NCBI GenBank assembly: GCA_030220185.1
Contig: JASPKZ010005705.1
Coordinates: forward strand, 1,351,501 to 1,415,500
Direction of reading: 5' to 3'
DNA length: 64,000 nt
Source: Diploptera punctata
Lineage: Eukaryota; Arthropoda; Insecta; Blattodea; Blaberidae
Shown: positions 1-13,170 of the stretch, in pieces
How the letters are laid out: every line of letters begins with the position of its first letter
Numbering within the stretch: position 1 is the stretch's first letter
Notes under the pieces: generated by a model
Told to the model about the DNA's origin: nothing
What the model saw: the letters and a program-made list of their open reading frames with translations, nothing else
Databases searched by the model: none
Program-made: the position numbers and the translations under genes

Positions 1-130
1 CATATCAATTCACTTCTCTAAAATCATACCTAATATTCCCTCACCTCATTTTTAGCCAACCTACTGGGAGCTTTCCTTCTGATTTTCATAAAACGAGTTT
101 CCGTGCCCCCATTCATTCAATAAAATAAAT
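1..130 (-). other. Possible LINE relic
   Basis: A short pyrimidine-rich stretch (about 55-122) resembles the minus-strand LINE relics at 24.6 kb and 25.75 kb, sharing a 'tttccgtgcccc' type core. Too short and decayed to translate usefully. Confidence 0.3.
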
Positions 131-1014
131 AAACAAAATGTTATGGAGAGTTTTTGTTCTTCTGTGATTGATAAGTAAAGATAAATAATAATAATAATAA
201 TAATAGGACACCATGTAGGTGTAGTTTGAGCATACATACATAATTAAGAAGAGAGAGAGTTTACGTACATAAAATGGGCAATTGCACGTAGTTAGATGTA
301 ATAGATTGACACATTAACATTCTTAAAAAGAACACATAGCTGAAATTGTTTTATGTATAGCCTAGAGAAGTAAATATTATTAAACATAGGTTTGGTTATA
401 AATATCTTTATTATGGTCAGAAATGTCACATGGACAACCGGTGACATTGAATATAAAAAACCATTGTCATCACAATAAATAAAATTAACTGCTAATAATG
501 TAATTGTAACTATGGAAAGAAATTCAATGATCTTTAAATAGACAAACATTAGATATTACATATACTAACAATCTTTTAAGAAATTGACGGGAAGAGATAT
601 GTAAGAAAATCGAACACAACTCATCCATTATAAAATATTTTGAAATGAAAATAAGTTATAAAAATCTCAAGATAATCTCAATAAAACGGCGTGCATAGGA
701 TATGTTAAAATTTCGTAAGAGATTCAAGGACAACTACAAGATACGTAAGTAATTCTATAATTTTCAATATTTATTCATTTTAATAGATATATTTTAGCAC
801 TTCCCTATTTACTAAGTTATATGTAATCATGAATTTAAAATTAATTTCCGTCCGTGTTAGGAGTGCGCCCTTATTAGAACTAGAGATTCGATATATTATG
901 GAAGGAAATTAAATTAAATATTACACAAAAGTTAATTTGAAGCAAATAGAGTTTATGCGATTCACAAGCCTGTATTGCAGTAGTACTAATAGAATTTCCT
1001 CACAGTCCTCTTGG
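131..1014. other. AT-rich DNA, no gene seen
   Basis: Contains a short (TAA)n run at about 186-205 and a GA-rich tract near 250. Open frames here are short and look like chance. I see no conserved motif, tRNA box or terminal repeat. Confidence 0.5.
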
Positions 1015-1935
1015 AAATATCCTTTCTGAAAGCACGGCACCGAACTCTGTTTTTCCCAAATGCCTGACTTCATTCCAACTTTTCTTTCGTTGTTCAATTT
1101 TCGTTATTAATCAGAACTGCGCCATGTAATTTTTGGTCTTCCTCTTTTTCTGGGCAGTCCCTGTGAATTCCACAGATCTCTTTGGCATACTGTTTAGTCT
1201 TTTCTGAGAGTGTTACCAAACTATTTCCGTTCGCTGTTTTTAATCTCCTTCCAGATCTCATCATGCGATGTTATCTTCCATAATTCCTCGTTTTATATGG
1301 TTTTTGCCCTCTAGATTCTCAAAATAAACCTTAGGAATCTATTTATATATACTTGAAATTTTATATAATGTAAATGTTCTTTTCCAAGTCTCCATATACT
1401 TTTCACATAGCTATTAAATAGCATTAAACTGCTTCTTGTTGAGATTTGTTTTAAATCTCCATATGGGTGACAATAATATTGTGAGAATAAAGTTTTTTAT
1501 TTTCTAAATATAGCCTTAATATCTTCCTTCGATTATATGTTTTTGTATCATGCTTCCTAAAAACTGGAATTCGGATAACTCCTTTATTTCTATACCATTG
1601 AACTGAAATCGCATTTCAGTTGCATTATTTCCTCTCATTAATTTGTTTTTTTCTATATTCAGTCACAGCCCCTCTGTGCTTGCTGCCTTATCCAGACCTC
1701 TTAATTTTCTTTCCATGTCAGAGAATCTGTGTGCCAATAAACAAACATCGCCTGCATATCCTAGATCTTCAAGTCTACCATTCGGATCTCATTGAATCCA
1801 TCTACATCTTCGATTATGCATTTGCCATTATGTCGTCTAAGACCAATATAAATAACAATGGTCACAGCAAACAACCTTATTTGACTCCGCTCTTACAGGA
1901 AAGGCTTCGCATAGTTTGTCCTGATGCGGTTGTAT
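1015..1935 (-). pseudogene. Decayed non-LTR retrotransposon (RT and C-terminal region)
   Basis: Read on the minus strand this gives pieces of a LINE reverse transcriptase. A degenerate catalytic motif reads YAGDVCLLAH (normally YADD) at about 1735-1765, and the basic C-terminal motif RKRGRPKI lies at 1130-1165. Stops and frameshifts lie between. The plus-strand 105-codon open frame at 1620-1937 is a shadow of it. It is an old, dead copy, unrelated in detail to the better preserved LINE at 46.2-47.7 kb. Confidence 0.6.
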
Positions 1936-1980
1936 AACATAGGTCCTACATATTTTGCATTTCAGTCAAATAATTAAATA

Positions 1981-3514
1981 CACTGATGTCCAAAAGTTTA
2001 GGATAATTTGTAAAACGGAAAATCAAAATGCTTAAAGAGGAGCAAGGAGTAAAATTATTTATCAAAAAGTTTCTCAGTACATTTAGTTTAGTTTACATAC
2101 TAAATTATAATCTTTCTTCAACAATGAAAAAAATTAATATCAATTATAAATGAAAATTGCATTGTTGCAGTTAAGCCTTGTTCCATAAATCTTCATTTTT
2201 AAAGAGAGTTATGATATAATCAGATGTAGTGTAAGAACAGATTGCAGTAAAATGGCACAAAGAACAACATCTGGACCCTCTGCTTCGGGGTAGAATTATT
2301 GGGCGGCTAGAAACAGGATAGACACAAACTGAGGTCTCCATAGCACTTAATGTGCCACAAAATGTTATATCTAGGTTATGGCGACGGTTCCAAGAGACCG
2401 GAGACGTTAGGCGAAGACCAGTGGGAGGTCGTCCAGAGTTCCCAGAGTACAAATCCTCAGCAGGATCGATATCTTGCGTTAACTGCAAGAAGAAACCGAA
2501 CAATGTCTGCCAGACAACTGAGTTCAGAACTTGCGGCCGCCTCAGGTATCAGATTATCCAGACAAACTGTCTATAGAAGACTCAGAGCTGCTGGTCTGTA
2601 TGCTAGACGGCCTGTAGTGTGCGTCCCACTCACCCTTGATAACAAGAGAGCACGTTTACGGTGGAGTCAGGAACATCGCGACTGGACTCTAAATCAGTGG
2701 AGCAGCGTGCTATTTACAGACGAGTCCAGATTCAGCTTGAACTGTGATTCGCATCGCGTGACTATCTGGAGGGAGCAAGGAACTCGTTACAACCCCATGA
2801 ACATCATGGAAAGACATCCATTTGGTGGCGGTGGTCTCCTGGTATGGGGAGGTATAATTATGAATGCACGCACAGAGCTTCACATCTTCGCAGGTGGCAC
2901 TGTTAATGCTCAGCGGTATAGAGAAGAGATCCTGGAACCTCATGTAAGACTTTTCAGGGGAGCTGTGGGTCCAGAATTCATATTCATGGATGACAATGCC
3001 CGACCTCACAGGTCACAACTGGTGGATGAGTTTCTTCAGGAGGAAGATATCCAGCGTATGGAGTGGCCAGCGAGGTCTCCGGATATGAATCCTATAGAGC
3101 ATGCATGGGATGCCTTAGGGAGACAAATTGCACCTCGTCAGCCTCCTCCGAGGACACTTCAAGACCTTCACATTGCTCTTCATGAGGAGTGGAATTTGCT
3201 GAGCATCGAACTCCTGAACAACCTCATCACTAGCATGCCACGTCGATGTGAGTCTTGTGTAGCTGTCAGGGGTAATCACACCCCATACTAATCATTTGAA
3301 CCATTGTTGTTCAACTTTTATGTTCGAATTCTGAAATGCAGTTTTCGTTTGTTGTGAAAATGACAAGTGAATGACGTATTCATGCCATTGTTTCTTTCGT
3401 GCCATGTTTCTAATTATCTGTGACATACCCTTACCAAATTTTGTATTATTCTGACAAATGCTTTATAATAAGTCGGCAAATGAACTAATTATCCTTAATT
3501 TTTGGACACAAGTG
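1981..3514 (+). mobile_element. Tc1-like DNA transposon, full length
   Basis: About 1.53 kb with imperfect terminal inverted repeats: the left end reads CACTGATGTCCAAAAGTTTA and the right end, reverse-complemented, CACTTGTGTCCAAAAATTAA, with further matching inside (GGATAATT). It is flanked by TA at 1979-1980 and 3515-3516, the Tc1/mariner target duplication. A related sequence at about 4262-4340 lacks the element and keeps one TA at 4290-4291, so it acts as an empty site. The element holds one decayed transposase gene. Confidence 0.9.
2252..3291 (+). pseudogene. Tc1-family transposase, frameshifted
   Basis: A DDE transposase that would cut and paste the surrounding element. The start is taken at the ATG at 2252 (MAQRTTSG). 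The frame shifts near 2277, a stop replaces a Gln codon at about 2319 (context RLETG*TQTEVS), and a second shift occurs near 2440 (GGRP). From there the 2350-3291 frame is open to its stop. It covers the second HTH part (LSRQTVYRRLR) and the whole catalytic core: D in LFTDESRF, D in MDDNARPH and E in SPDMNPIEH. The last two are separated by 34 residues, giving DD34E of the Tc1 group. The core is intact but the N-terminal DNA-binding part is broken, so this copy should not make active protein. The flanking TIRs are still recognisable. Confidence 0.9.
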
Positions 3515-3529
3515 TATTATACGTTATGT

Positions 3530-4105
3530 GGCTTTTATATTTAGGCCTGCAATTTCTACCGTGTGTAAATTAACTGAAAATAATTTACTTGATTATTATG
3601 AAGTAGTAGATGACAATACATTTCAGAATATGTTACAAGAAAGTAAACACTTAAAATCGTTTTAAAAATTATATTACTTGACTGACCAGTCTCATGGGCC
3701 TAGTAGTCAGAGCTTCTGATTTCGGTTCATGGGGTATCGGGTTCAATTCCCGATCAGACCACCAGTAATTTTTCTTAAGGGAAATTATTGCTGAGGCATC
3801 CCGTGGTCTGGATTTAGTTTAAGCTTAGGTTTATGGACTCACCTGGCGCTTCATTATCTTATCATCAGGGTAAGGAAACTCCGCCTACCAGGCTCCCCAA
3901 GCTAAAATGTGGGTTGCAATTCCGCCAATGCCAGGATAGAATACCAGATATTTAATAAAGACAACCTGGAGGCATTAATAAAAAATATATATTACTAGGC
4001 AAGTTTTGCAGACTGCTTGTTTATTCTCTGTTCAAGTAGCCTAGTCTAACACTGTAATGTCATGTGTCAGTCAAGATTATTATCGATTTTAAAGTAAACA
4101 CTTAA
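3530..4105. repeat. Segmental duplication, copy A
   Basis: This stretch matches 4720-5275 on both sides of the SINE that each copy carries. Shared flanks include 'gtagatgacaa', 'cttaaaatcgttttaaaaa', 'ctgcttgtttattctctg' and 'ggtctaac'/'agtctaac'. The match continues leftward across the Tc1 element, since 1950-1980 plus 3515-3560 equals 4262-4340. The duplication therefore predates the Tc1 insertion. Confidence 0.7.
3681..3990 (+). mobile_element. tRNA-derived SINE (family D), full length
   Basis: The head resembles a tRNA gene: an A-box-like stretch near 3703, then the B box GGTTCAATTCC near 3743. A conserved body with 'cctggcgcttcattatc' and 'ccgcctaccagg' follows, ending in 'gacaacctggaggcattaat'. 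The same element is found at 4853-5162 and 43620-43925. Confidence 0.75.
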
Positions 4106-4719
4106 AATCGATTTAAAAATTGCAATGAAGATAAAATAATATAATTTAGGCTTACCAACGTCAATATATTAAGAAATATTTATATTTTTTACGGGATGTC
4201 AACAGTTGCCACATTCATTGAAAAAAATGTTAGAAAAATGTGATATACAGTATAACACACATACTTTGCATTGCAGTCTAATAATCAAATATTATACATT
4301 ACATGGTTTGTATATTCAAGCCTACAATTTCTATAATAGTAATAGTTTTAAAAATAATAGCTTTATTTTACCTGCCAGAGTTAAGGCCTTAAGGCCTTGT
4401 CTGACACTCAATCAGGTTTTAAAAAATATAAAAAATAGTCATACATCTAAATTGCAATAAATATAAACGATTACATGTTATATATACAATGCAATTATTA
4501 TTTATAATGTATTTTGATTTACTCTAGATTTAACGAATTAAATAGCTTATAATATGTATAAGACATAAAAAACGATAAAAATGATTAATGGCATAGTCTA
4601 TAAATTTAATTAAATAGAGAAAAATTGATTATTAGACAGCAGGTAACTGTATAAGCGTAAATTAATTGTGCCAAGTGCACGGCAAACCCTGATATCTTGA
4701 GGACGGAGATTCCAGGAGC
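4106..4719. other. Spacer-related AT-rich repeat, no gene
   Basis: Positions about 4160-4340 are a diverged copy of the ~250-bp spacer found inside the satellite array ('atattaagaaat', 'caacagttgccacattc', then 'cagtctaataatcaaat'). They also contain the empty Tc1 target. The 84-codon open frame at 4206-4460 has no recognisable protein features. Confidence 0.5.
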
Positions 4720-5275
4720 AGGGTATAAATTAATGAAAAATAATAATTTACCAGGTTATAGATTAGTAGATGACAAATTTCAGATGGTATAAGCACCATG
4801 ATTATGTTACAAAAAAGTAAATGCATAAAATCGTTTTAAAAAGTTTATTACTGGACTGACCAGCCACATGGGCTAGTAGTCAGAGTTTTTTGACTTCGGT
4901 TCATGGAGTCCCGAGTTCAATTCCCGATCAGACCACCAGTAATTTTTCTTACAGGCGAATTAATACTGTGGCCTCCTGTGGTATGGATTTAGGTTAATCC
5001 TAGGTTCATGAACTCTCCTGGCGCTTCATTATCATTCGTAATCTATCTTATCATGAGGGTAACGAAACTCTGCCTACCAGGGGCCCCAAGTTAACAAGTG
5101 GAATCCAATACGCCAAATGCCAGGAGAGAATGTAAAAAAGACAACCTGGAGGCATTAATAAAATACATATTGCTCGGTTAGTTTCGCAAGCTGCTTGTTT
5201 ATTCTCTGTGGACGTAGTCTGGTCTAACATTGAAATGTCGTGTCAGTCCAGATCATTATGGATTTTAAATCATGG
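4720..5275. repeat. Segmental duplication, copy B
   Basis: Paralogue of 3530-4105. Its right edge passes directly into the first 91-bp satellite monomer at about 5253 ('cagtccagatcattatggatttt'). Confidence 0.7.
4853..5162 (+). mobile_element. tRNA-derived SINE (family D), duplicated copy
   Basis: B box GGTTC/GAGTTCAATTCCC near 4915 and the same body and tail as the copy at 3681. Because the non-SINE flanks also match, this copy arose by duplication of the locus and not by a second insertion. Confidence 0.75.
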
Positions 5276-5334
5276 GCTCAATATATATTTCAAAAATTAC
5301 AATGACAGTGTACTACTTGAACTCAAAACAACAT

Positions 5335-5590
5335 TGGAATATTAAGAATTGTTTATGATTTTTTTACATGAGGCCAATAGTTGCCATACGCGTTCAAAAA
5401 ATGTTCGTATGAAATTCTGTGGCCAAAAAATTCAAGTGTGTGAATATTTTATAAATACAATTCATTTAAACATTTCAATCTGCAAATAATTAAATAAACT
5501 ACATTTTATTATTCATAATTTACCAATAACTATTATAGTAACCCTTTATGTACGCCCTGCCATCTATGTAGCAAATTTTCAGTCCAGATT
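5335..5590 (+). repeat. Satellite spacer, copy 1
   Basis: Non-monomer insert of about 250 bp beginning 'gaatattaagaattg', then 'gaggccaatagttgcc', 'cgtatgaaattctgtggc' and 'tttcaatctgcaaataatta', and ending 'tacgccctgccatctatgta'. It re-enters the monomer at 'cagtccagattatta'. Confidence 0.8.
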
Positions 5591-5774
5591 ATTACAGATT
5601 GTAAAAGCATGGAACTCAATTACCAATAACTAACATACTTTACGAATTACGCACGCCCTACTATCTATGTAGGAAATTCCCTTCCAGATTATTATAGATT
5701 TTGAAGCATGGGGGCCCCAAGATATGTTTCCAAAATTATAATTACAGTGCATTATTTGAATTCATAACAATAGC

Positions 5775-6015
5775 CGAATATTAAGAATTATTTATAATTT
5801 TTTTTTACTGGAGGCCAATAGTAGCACATTCGTTGGAAAATAGTTCGTATGAAATTCTGTGGCAAAAAAATGCAAGTGTGTGACTATTTTATAAATACAA
5901 TTCATTTAAACATATCAATCTGCAAATAATTAAATGAACTAAAATTTATTATTCAAAATTTAAAAACAACTATTATAGTAACACTTCATGTACGCCCAGC
6001 CTTCTATTTAGGAAT
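5775..6015 (+). repeat. Satellite spacer, copy 2
   Basis: Same order of blocks as copy 1 ('gaatattaagaatta', 'gaggccaatagtagc', 'cgtatgaaattctgtggc', 'atatcaatctgcaaataatt', 'tacgcccagccttctat'), again returning to 'cagtccagatta'. It is clearly homologous but diverged. Confidence 0.8.
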
Positions 6016-9000
6016 TTTCAGTCCAGATTACTATAGTTTTGAAGCATGGGGAAACAAAAATGTATTAAAAAAATTATAATGACAGTGCATTATTTGAATT
6101 CAAGATACCAGTCCAGATTATTATAGATTTTGAAGCATGGTGTCCCCAAAATATATTTCAAATATCATAATAAAAGTACATTATTTGAATTCAAGACCAC
6201 AGTCCACATTATTATATATTTAGACGGATGGGAACCCCAAAATATTTTTAAAAATTATAATGACAGTGTATTATATGAAATCAAGATACCAGTCCAGAAT
6301 ATTATAGGTTTTGAACGATGGGGACCCCAACATATATTTAAAAAATTATAATGACAGTGCATTATATGAATTCAAGATACCAGTTCAGAATATTATAGAT
6401 TTTGAACGATGGGGACCCCAACATATATTTAAAAAATTATAATGACAGTGCATTATATGAATTCAAGATACCAGTCCAGAATATTATAGATTTTGAAGGA
6501 TGGGGATCGCAAAATATATTTAAAAAATTATAATGACAGTGCATTTTTTTAATTCAAGACCACAGTCCAGATTATTATAGATGTTGCAGGATAGGGATGC
6601 CAAAATATATTTTAAAAAATTATAATGGCACTGCATTATTTGAATTAAAGATACCAGTCCAGTTTATTAAAGATTTTGAAGGATGGTGCCCCCAAAATGT
6701 ATTCGAAATATTATAATGACGGTGGATTATTTGACTTCAAGATACCAGACCAGATTATTATAGATTTTGAAGGATGGGGACCGAAAAATATATTTAAAAA
6801 AATTATAATAACAGTGCACTATTTGAACTCAAATCCCAGTCCAGATTATTATAGAGTTTGAAGGATGGGAACCCCAAAATATATTTAAGAATCTATAATG
6901 ACAGTGCATTACTCTAATTCAAGACCACAGTCCAGATTATTATAGATATTGAAGGCTGGGGACCCCAAAATATATTTTAAAAAATTATAATGGCAGTGCA
7001 TTATTTCAATTCAAGATACCAGTCCAGATTATTATAGATTTTAAAGGATGGGGACCCAAAAATATGTTAATACAATTATAATGACAGTGCATTGTTCGAA
7101 TTCAAGATACCCGTCCAGATTATTATAGATTTCGAAGTATGGTGACCCCAAACTATATTTCAAATATCATAATGACAGTGCATTATTTGAATGCAAGACC
7201 ACAGTCCAGATTATTATAGATTTTGATGGATAGGGACCCCAAAATATATTTGAAAAAATTATAATGGCAGTACATTATTTAAATTCAAGATACCAGTCCA
7301 TATTATTAAGGATTTTGAAGGATGGTGACCCCAAAATATATTCCAAATATTATAACGACAGTGCATTATTTGAATTCTAGGTACCAGTCCATATTATTAT
7401 AGATTTTGAAGCATTGTGATCCCAAAATATATTTAAAAAATTATAATGACAGTGCATTATTTGAATTCAAGATACCAGTCCAGATTATTATAGATTTTGA
7501 TGGATGGGGATCCCAAAAATATTTTAAAAAATTATAATGACAGTGCATTATTAGAATGCAAGACACCAGTCCAGATTATTATAGATTTTGAAGGATGGGG
7601 AGCCCAAAATATATTTAAAAAATTATAATGACAGTGCATTATTTGAATTCAAGATACCAGTCCAGATTATTATAAATTCTGAAGGATGGGGAACCCAATA
7701 TATATGTAAAAATTTATAACAACAGTGAATAATTTGAATTCATGGTACCAGTCCTGATTTGTATAGATTTTAAAGGATGGGAGGACCCCAAAATATATTA
7801 CAAATATTATAATGACAGTGCATTATTTGAATTCAAGATACCAGTCCAGATTATTATAGATTTTGTAGGATGGGGCCCCCAAAATATACTAAAAAAATTA
7901 TAAGGCAGTGCTCTATTTGTATTCAGTATACAAATCCTGATTATTATAGATTTTTAAGTATGGTGACCGTAAAATATATTTAAAATATTATAATGACAAT
8001 GCATTATTTGAATTCAACACCACAGTCTAGATTATTATAGATTTTGAAGGACGGGAACCCCAAAATATATTTTAAAAATTATAATAGCAGTGCATTGTTT
8101 GAATTCAAGACCGCAGTCCAGATTATTATAGATTTTGAAGGATGAGGACCCCAAAACATATTTAAAAATTATAATGACTGTGCATTGTTTGAATTCAAGA
8201 TACCAGTCCAGATTATTAGAGATTATGAAGGTTCGGGACCCCAAAATATATTAAACAAATTATAATGACAGTGCATTATTTGAATTCAAGATACCAGTCC
8301 TGATTATTATAGGTTTTCAAGCATGGTGACCCCAAAATATATTTCAAATATTATAATGACAGTGCATTATTTGAATGCAAGACCACAGTCCATATTATTA
8401 TAGATTTTGAATAATGGGGACCCCAACATATATTATGAAAATTATAATTACTGTGATTTATTTGAATTCAAGATGCCAGTCGAGATTATTATAGATTTTG
8501 AATGATGCGGACCCCAAAATATATTAAAAAAAATTATAATGGCAGTGCATTATTTGAATTCAAGATACCAGTCCCCATTATTATAGATTTTGAAGCATGG
8601 TGACCCCAAAATGTATTTCAAATATTATAATGACAGTGCATTATTACAATTCAAGACCACAGTCCAGATTATTATTGATTTTGAAGGATGGGGACCTCAA
8701 AATATATTTTAAAATTATCATAACGGTGGATTATTGAATTCAAGATACCAGTCCAGAGTATTATAGATATTGAAGCATTGTGACCGCAAAATATATTTCA
8801 AATATTATAATCACAGTGCATTATTTGAATTCAAAACCACAGTCCAGATTATTATAGATTTTGAAGTGGGGGGACCCAAGAATATATTTAAAAATTAGTG
8901 ATGACAGAGCATTATTTGAATTCAAGATACCAGTACAGATTGTTATATATTTTGAAGGATGGGGACCCCAAAATATACTAAAAAATTATAATGACAGTTC

Positions 9001-10746
9001 ATTATTTGAATTCAAGATACCAGTCCAGATTATTATAGATTTTTGAAACATGGTGTCCCCAAAACATATTTCAAATATTAAATGCCAGTGTATTATTTGA
9101 ATTCAAGAACCACAGTCCACATTGTTATAGATTTAGTAGCATGCGAGACCCATAATATATTTAAAAAATTATTATGACAGTGCATTATTTGAATTCAAGT
9201 TACCAGTCCAGATTATTGTAGATTTTGAAGCATCGTGACCCCAAAATATACTTCAAAAATTATAATGGCAATGCATTATTTGAATTCAAGATAACAGTCC
9301 CGATATTGTAGATTTTTAAGCATGGTGACCGCAAAATATATTTCAAATATTATAATGACAGTGCATTATTTGAATTCAAGACCACAGACTAGATTATTAT
9401 AGATTTTGAAGGATGGGTACCATAAAATATATTTTTAAAAATTATAATAACGGTGCATTATTTAAATTCAAGATATCAGTCCCGATTATTATAAGTTTTG
9501 AAGCATGGTGACCCCAAAAATATATTTGAATTATTATAATGGCAATGCATTATTTGAATTCAAGATACCAGTCCCGATTATTATTGATTTTGAAGCATGG
9601 TGACCGCAAAATATATTTCAAAATATTAAAATCAGAGTGCATTATTTGCATTCAAGACCACTGTCCAGAATATTATAGAATTCGAAGGATGGAGAACCGA
9701 AAGTATATTAGAAATATTATAATGGTATTGCATTAGTTGAATTCAAGATACCAGTCCCTATTATTATTATAGGTTTTGAAACATGGTGACGTCAAACATA
9801 TATTTGAAATATTATAATGACAGTGCATTATTTGAATTCAAGACCACAGTTCAGATTATTGTAGATTTTGAAGGATGGAACTACAAAATATATTAAGAAA
9901 ATTATAATTAGAGTGCATTATTTGTATTCAAGATACCAGTCCAGATTATTATGGATTTTGAAACATGGTGTCCCCAAAATATATTTCAAATATTAAATGA
10001 CAGGGCATTATTTGATTTCAAGACCACAGTCCAGATTGTCATAGATTTTGAAGTACGCGAACCCTAAAATATATTTAAAAATTATAATGACAGTGCATTA
10101 TTTGAATTCAAGTTAACAGTCCAGATTATTATAGATTTTGAAACATGGTTACCCAAAATATATTTCAAAAATTATAATGACAGTGCATTATTTAAATTCA
10201 AGTTACCAGTCCAGATTATTATAGATTTTGAAACATGGTTCCCCAAAATATATTTCAAAAATTATAATGACAATGCATCATTTGAATTCAAGGCACTAGT
10301 CCAGATTATTATAGATTTTGAAGCATCGTGACCCCAAAACGTACTTAAAAAATTATAATGACAGTGCATTATTTGAATTCAAGGTATCAGCTCAGATTAT
10401 TATAGATTTTGAAGGATGGGGACCCCAAAATATATTTTAAAAATTATTTGACAGCGAATTTTTTGAATTCAAGATACCAGTCTAGATTATTATAGAATTT
10501 GAAGGATGGGGACCCCAAAATATATTTAAAAATTATAATAACGGTGCATTATTTGAATTTAAGATATCAGCCCCGATTATTATAGATTTTGAAGCATGGT
10601 GACCCTAAAATGTATATAAAATATTATAATGAGAGTGCATTATTTGAATTCAAGACCATAGTTCAGATTATTACTGATTTTGAAAGATGAGGACCCCAAA
10701 ATATGTTTAAAAAATTATAATGACTGCGTTATTTGAATTTAAGATA

Positions 10747-10930
10747 CCGACCCAAAATGGATTGATCACATGGATGGAATGAGTAAGGAGAGATATCCAT
10801 TGTTAGCAAGAAATTATGAAGCAAGACGAAGGCGTGATGTTGGATGACCTAGAAGACGTTGGGCTGATGCATTATGAAGTCGGAACGGGCAATTACCTAA
10901 TCCCTGGATTGATGATGATGATGATGATAC
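10747..10930 (+). mobile_element. 5'-truncated LINE tail inside the satellite
   Basis: About 180 bp that translate to the end of a LINE ORF (IDHMDGMSKERYPLLARNYE...), closed by a (GAT)n tail. It splits a monomer after 'gatacc', and 'gatacc' reappears at the other edge as a likely short target duplication. The same sequence lies in reverse at 42350-42540. Confidence 0.7.
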
Positions 10931-12924
10931 CAATCCCGATTACTTATGATTTTGATGCATGATGACCCAAAAATATATTTCATATATTATAATGACAGTG
11001 CATTATTTGTATTCAAGAAACAAGTGCCGATTATTATAGATTTTGAATCATGGGGACCACAAAATATATTTAAAAAGTTATAATAACGGTTCATTATTTG
11101 AATTTAAGGTAGAAGTCCAGATTATTATAGATTTTGAAGCATGGTGACCTCCAAAATATATTTCGAACTTTATAATGACAGTGCATTATTTTAATTAAAT
11201 ACCACAGTCCAGTTTATTATAGATTTCGAAAGGTGGGGACCCGAAAAGGTGTTTTAACAATTATAATATTGCATTATTTGAATTCAAGACCACACTCCAA
11301 AATGTTATAGATTTTGAAACACGCGAACCCCAAAGTATATTAAAAATTATAATGACAATGCATTATTTGAATTCGAGATACCAGTCCAGATTATTGTAGA
11401 TTTTGAAACATGGTAACCCCAAAATATATTTCAAATACTATAATGACAGTTCATTATTAGAATTCAGGGCCACAGTCCAGATTGTTATAGATTTTGAAGC
11501 ACTCGAACCCCAAAATATATTTTAAAAATTATAATGACAGTGCATTATTTGAATTCAAGTTACCACTCTAGATTATTATAGATTCTGAAACATGGTTACC
11601 CCAAAAAATATTTCAAAAATTATAATGACAGTGCATTATTTGAATTCAAGATACCACTCCAGATTATTATACATTTTGAAGCATGGAGACTCCAAAATAT
11701 ACTGCAAAATTTTAATGACAGTGCATTATTTGAATTCAAGATACCAGTCCAGATTATTATAGATTTTGAAGCATGGTAACCCCAAAATATATTAAAAAAA
11801 TTATAATGACAGTGCACTATTTGAATTCAAGACCACAGCCCATACTATTATAGATTTTGAAGGGTGGGGACCCTAAATTTATATTAAAAACGTTATAATG
11901 ACAGTGCATTATTTGAATTCAAGATACCAGTCCAGATTATTACACATTTTGAAGATTGGTAACAGCAAACCATATTTAAAAAATTCTAATAACAATACAT
12001 TGTTTGAATTAGGAATAACAATCCAGAACCTTATAGATTTTGAAGCATTGTGACATCAAAATATATTTAAAATTTATAGTGACAGTGCATTATTTGAATT
12101 CAAGGCAATACTACAAATTGTTATATATATTTTTAAGCATGCGGACACCAAAATAAATTTCAAAAATTATAATGACAGTGCATTATTTGAATTCAAGATA
12201 CCAGTCCAGATTATTATAGATTTTGAAACATGGTGTCCCTAAAATATATTTCAAATATTAAATGAAAGTGCATTATTTGAATTCAAGACCACAGTCCAGA
12301 TTGTTATAGATTTAGAAGCACGCGAACCCCAAAATATATTTATAAAATTATAATGACAGTGCATTCTTTGAATTCAAGTTAGCAGTCCTGATTATTATAG
12401 ATTTTGAAACATGGTGACCTAAAATATATTTCAAAAATTATAATGACAGTGCATTATTTGAATTCAAGGTACTAGTCCAGATTATTATAGATTTTGAAGC
12501 ATGGTGACCCCGAAATATATTTCCAATAGCATAATGACAGTGCATTATTTGAATTCAAGATAACATACCAGATTATTATAGATTTTGAATCATGGTGAAC
12601 AAGAAATACATTTCAAATATTATAATGACAGTGCATTATTTGAATTCAAGACCACATTCCAGATTATTATAGATTTTGAAGCACGAGAACTCCAAAATAT
12701 GTTAAAAAAATTATAATGACAGTACATTATCTGAATTCATGTTTCCAGTCCAGATTATTGTAGATTCTGAAACATAGTGATCCGAAAATTTATTTAAAAA
12801 AATATAATGACAGTGCATTATTTGAATTCAAGATACCAGTCCAGATTATTATACATTTTGAAGCATCGTGACCCCAAAATATACTTCAAAAATTGTAATG
12901 ACAGTGCATTATTTGAATTCATAA

Positions 12925-13170
12925 GAGCCGAATATTACGAAATGTTTATAAATTTCTTACGGATTGCCTATAGCTCCTTAATTCGTTGAAAATTTTTTCG
13001 TGTGAAATTCTTTGGCAAAAAGATTCTAGTGAGCAAATTCTTAAATACACAATTAATATAAATATTTCAATCTGCAAATAATTTAATCAGCAAAATTTTA
13101 TTATTCAATATATACCAGTAACTATGATGGTAAATCTATGTAAGCCATGCCTCGTATGTAGGTAACTTTC
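12925..13170 (+). repeat. Satellite spacer, copy 3
   Basis: Third and most diverged spacer copy ('gaatattacgaaatg', 'cgtgtgaaattctttggc', 'tttcaatctgcaaataattt', 'catgcctcgtatgtagg'), 7 kb from copy 2. It has the same entry and exit points relative to the 91-bp monomer. Confidence 0.8.
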
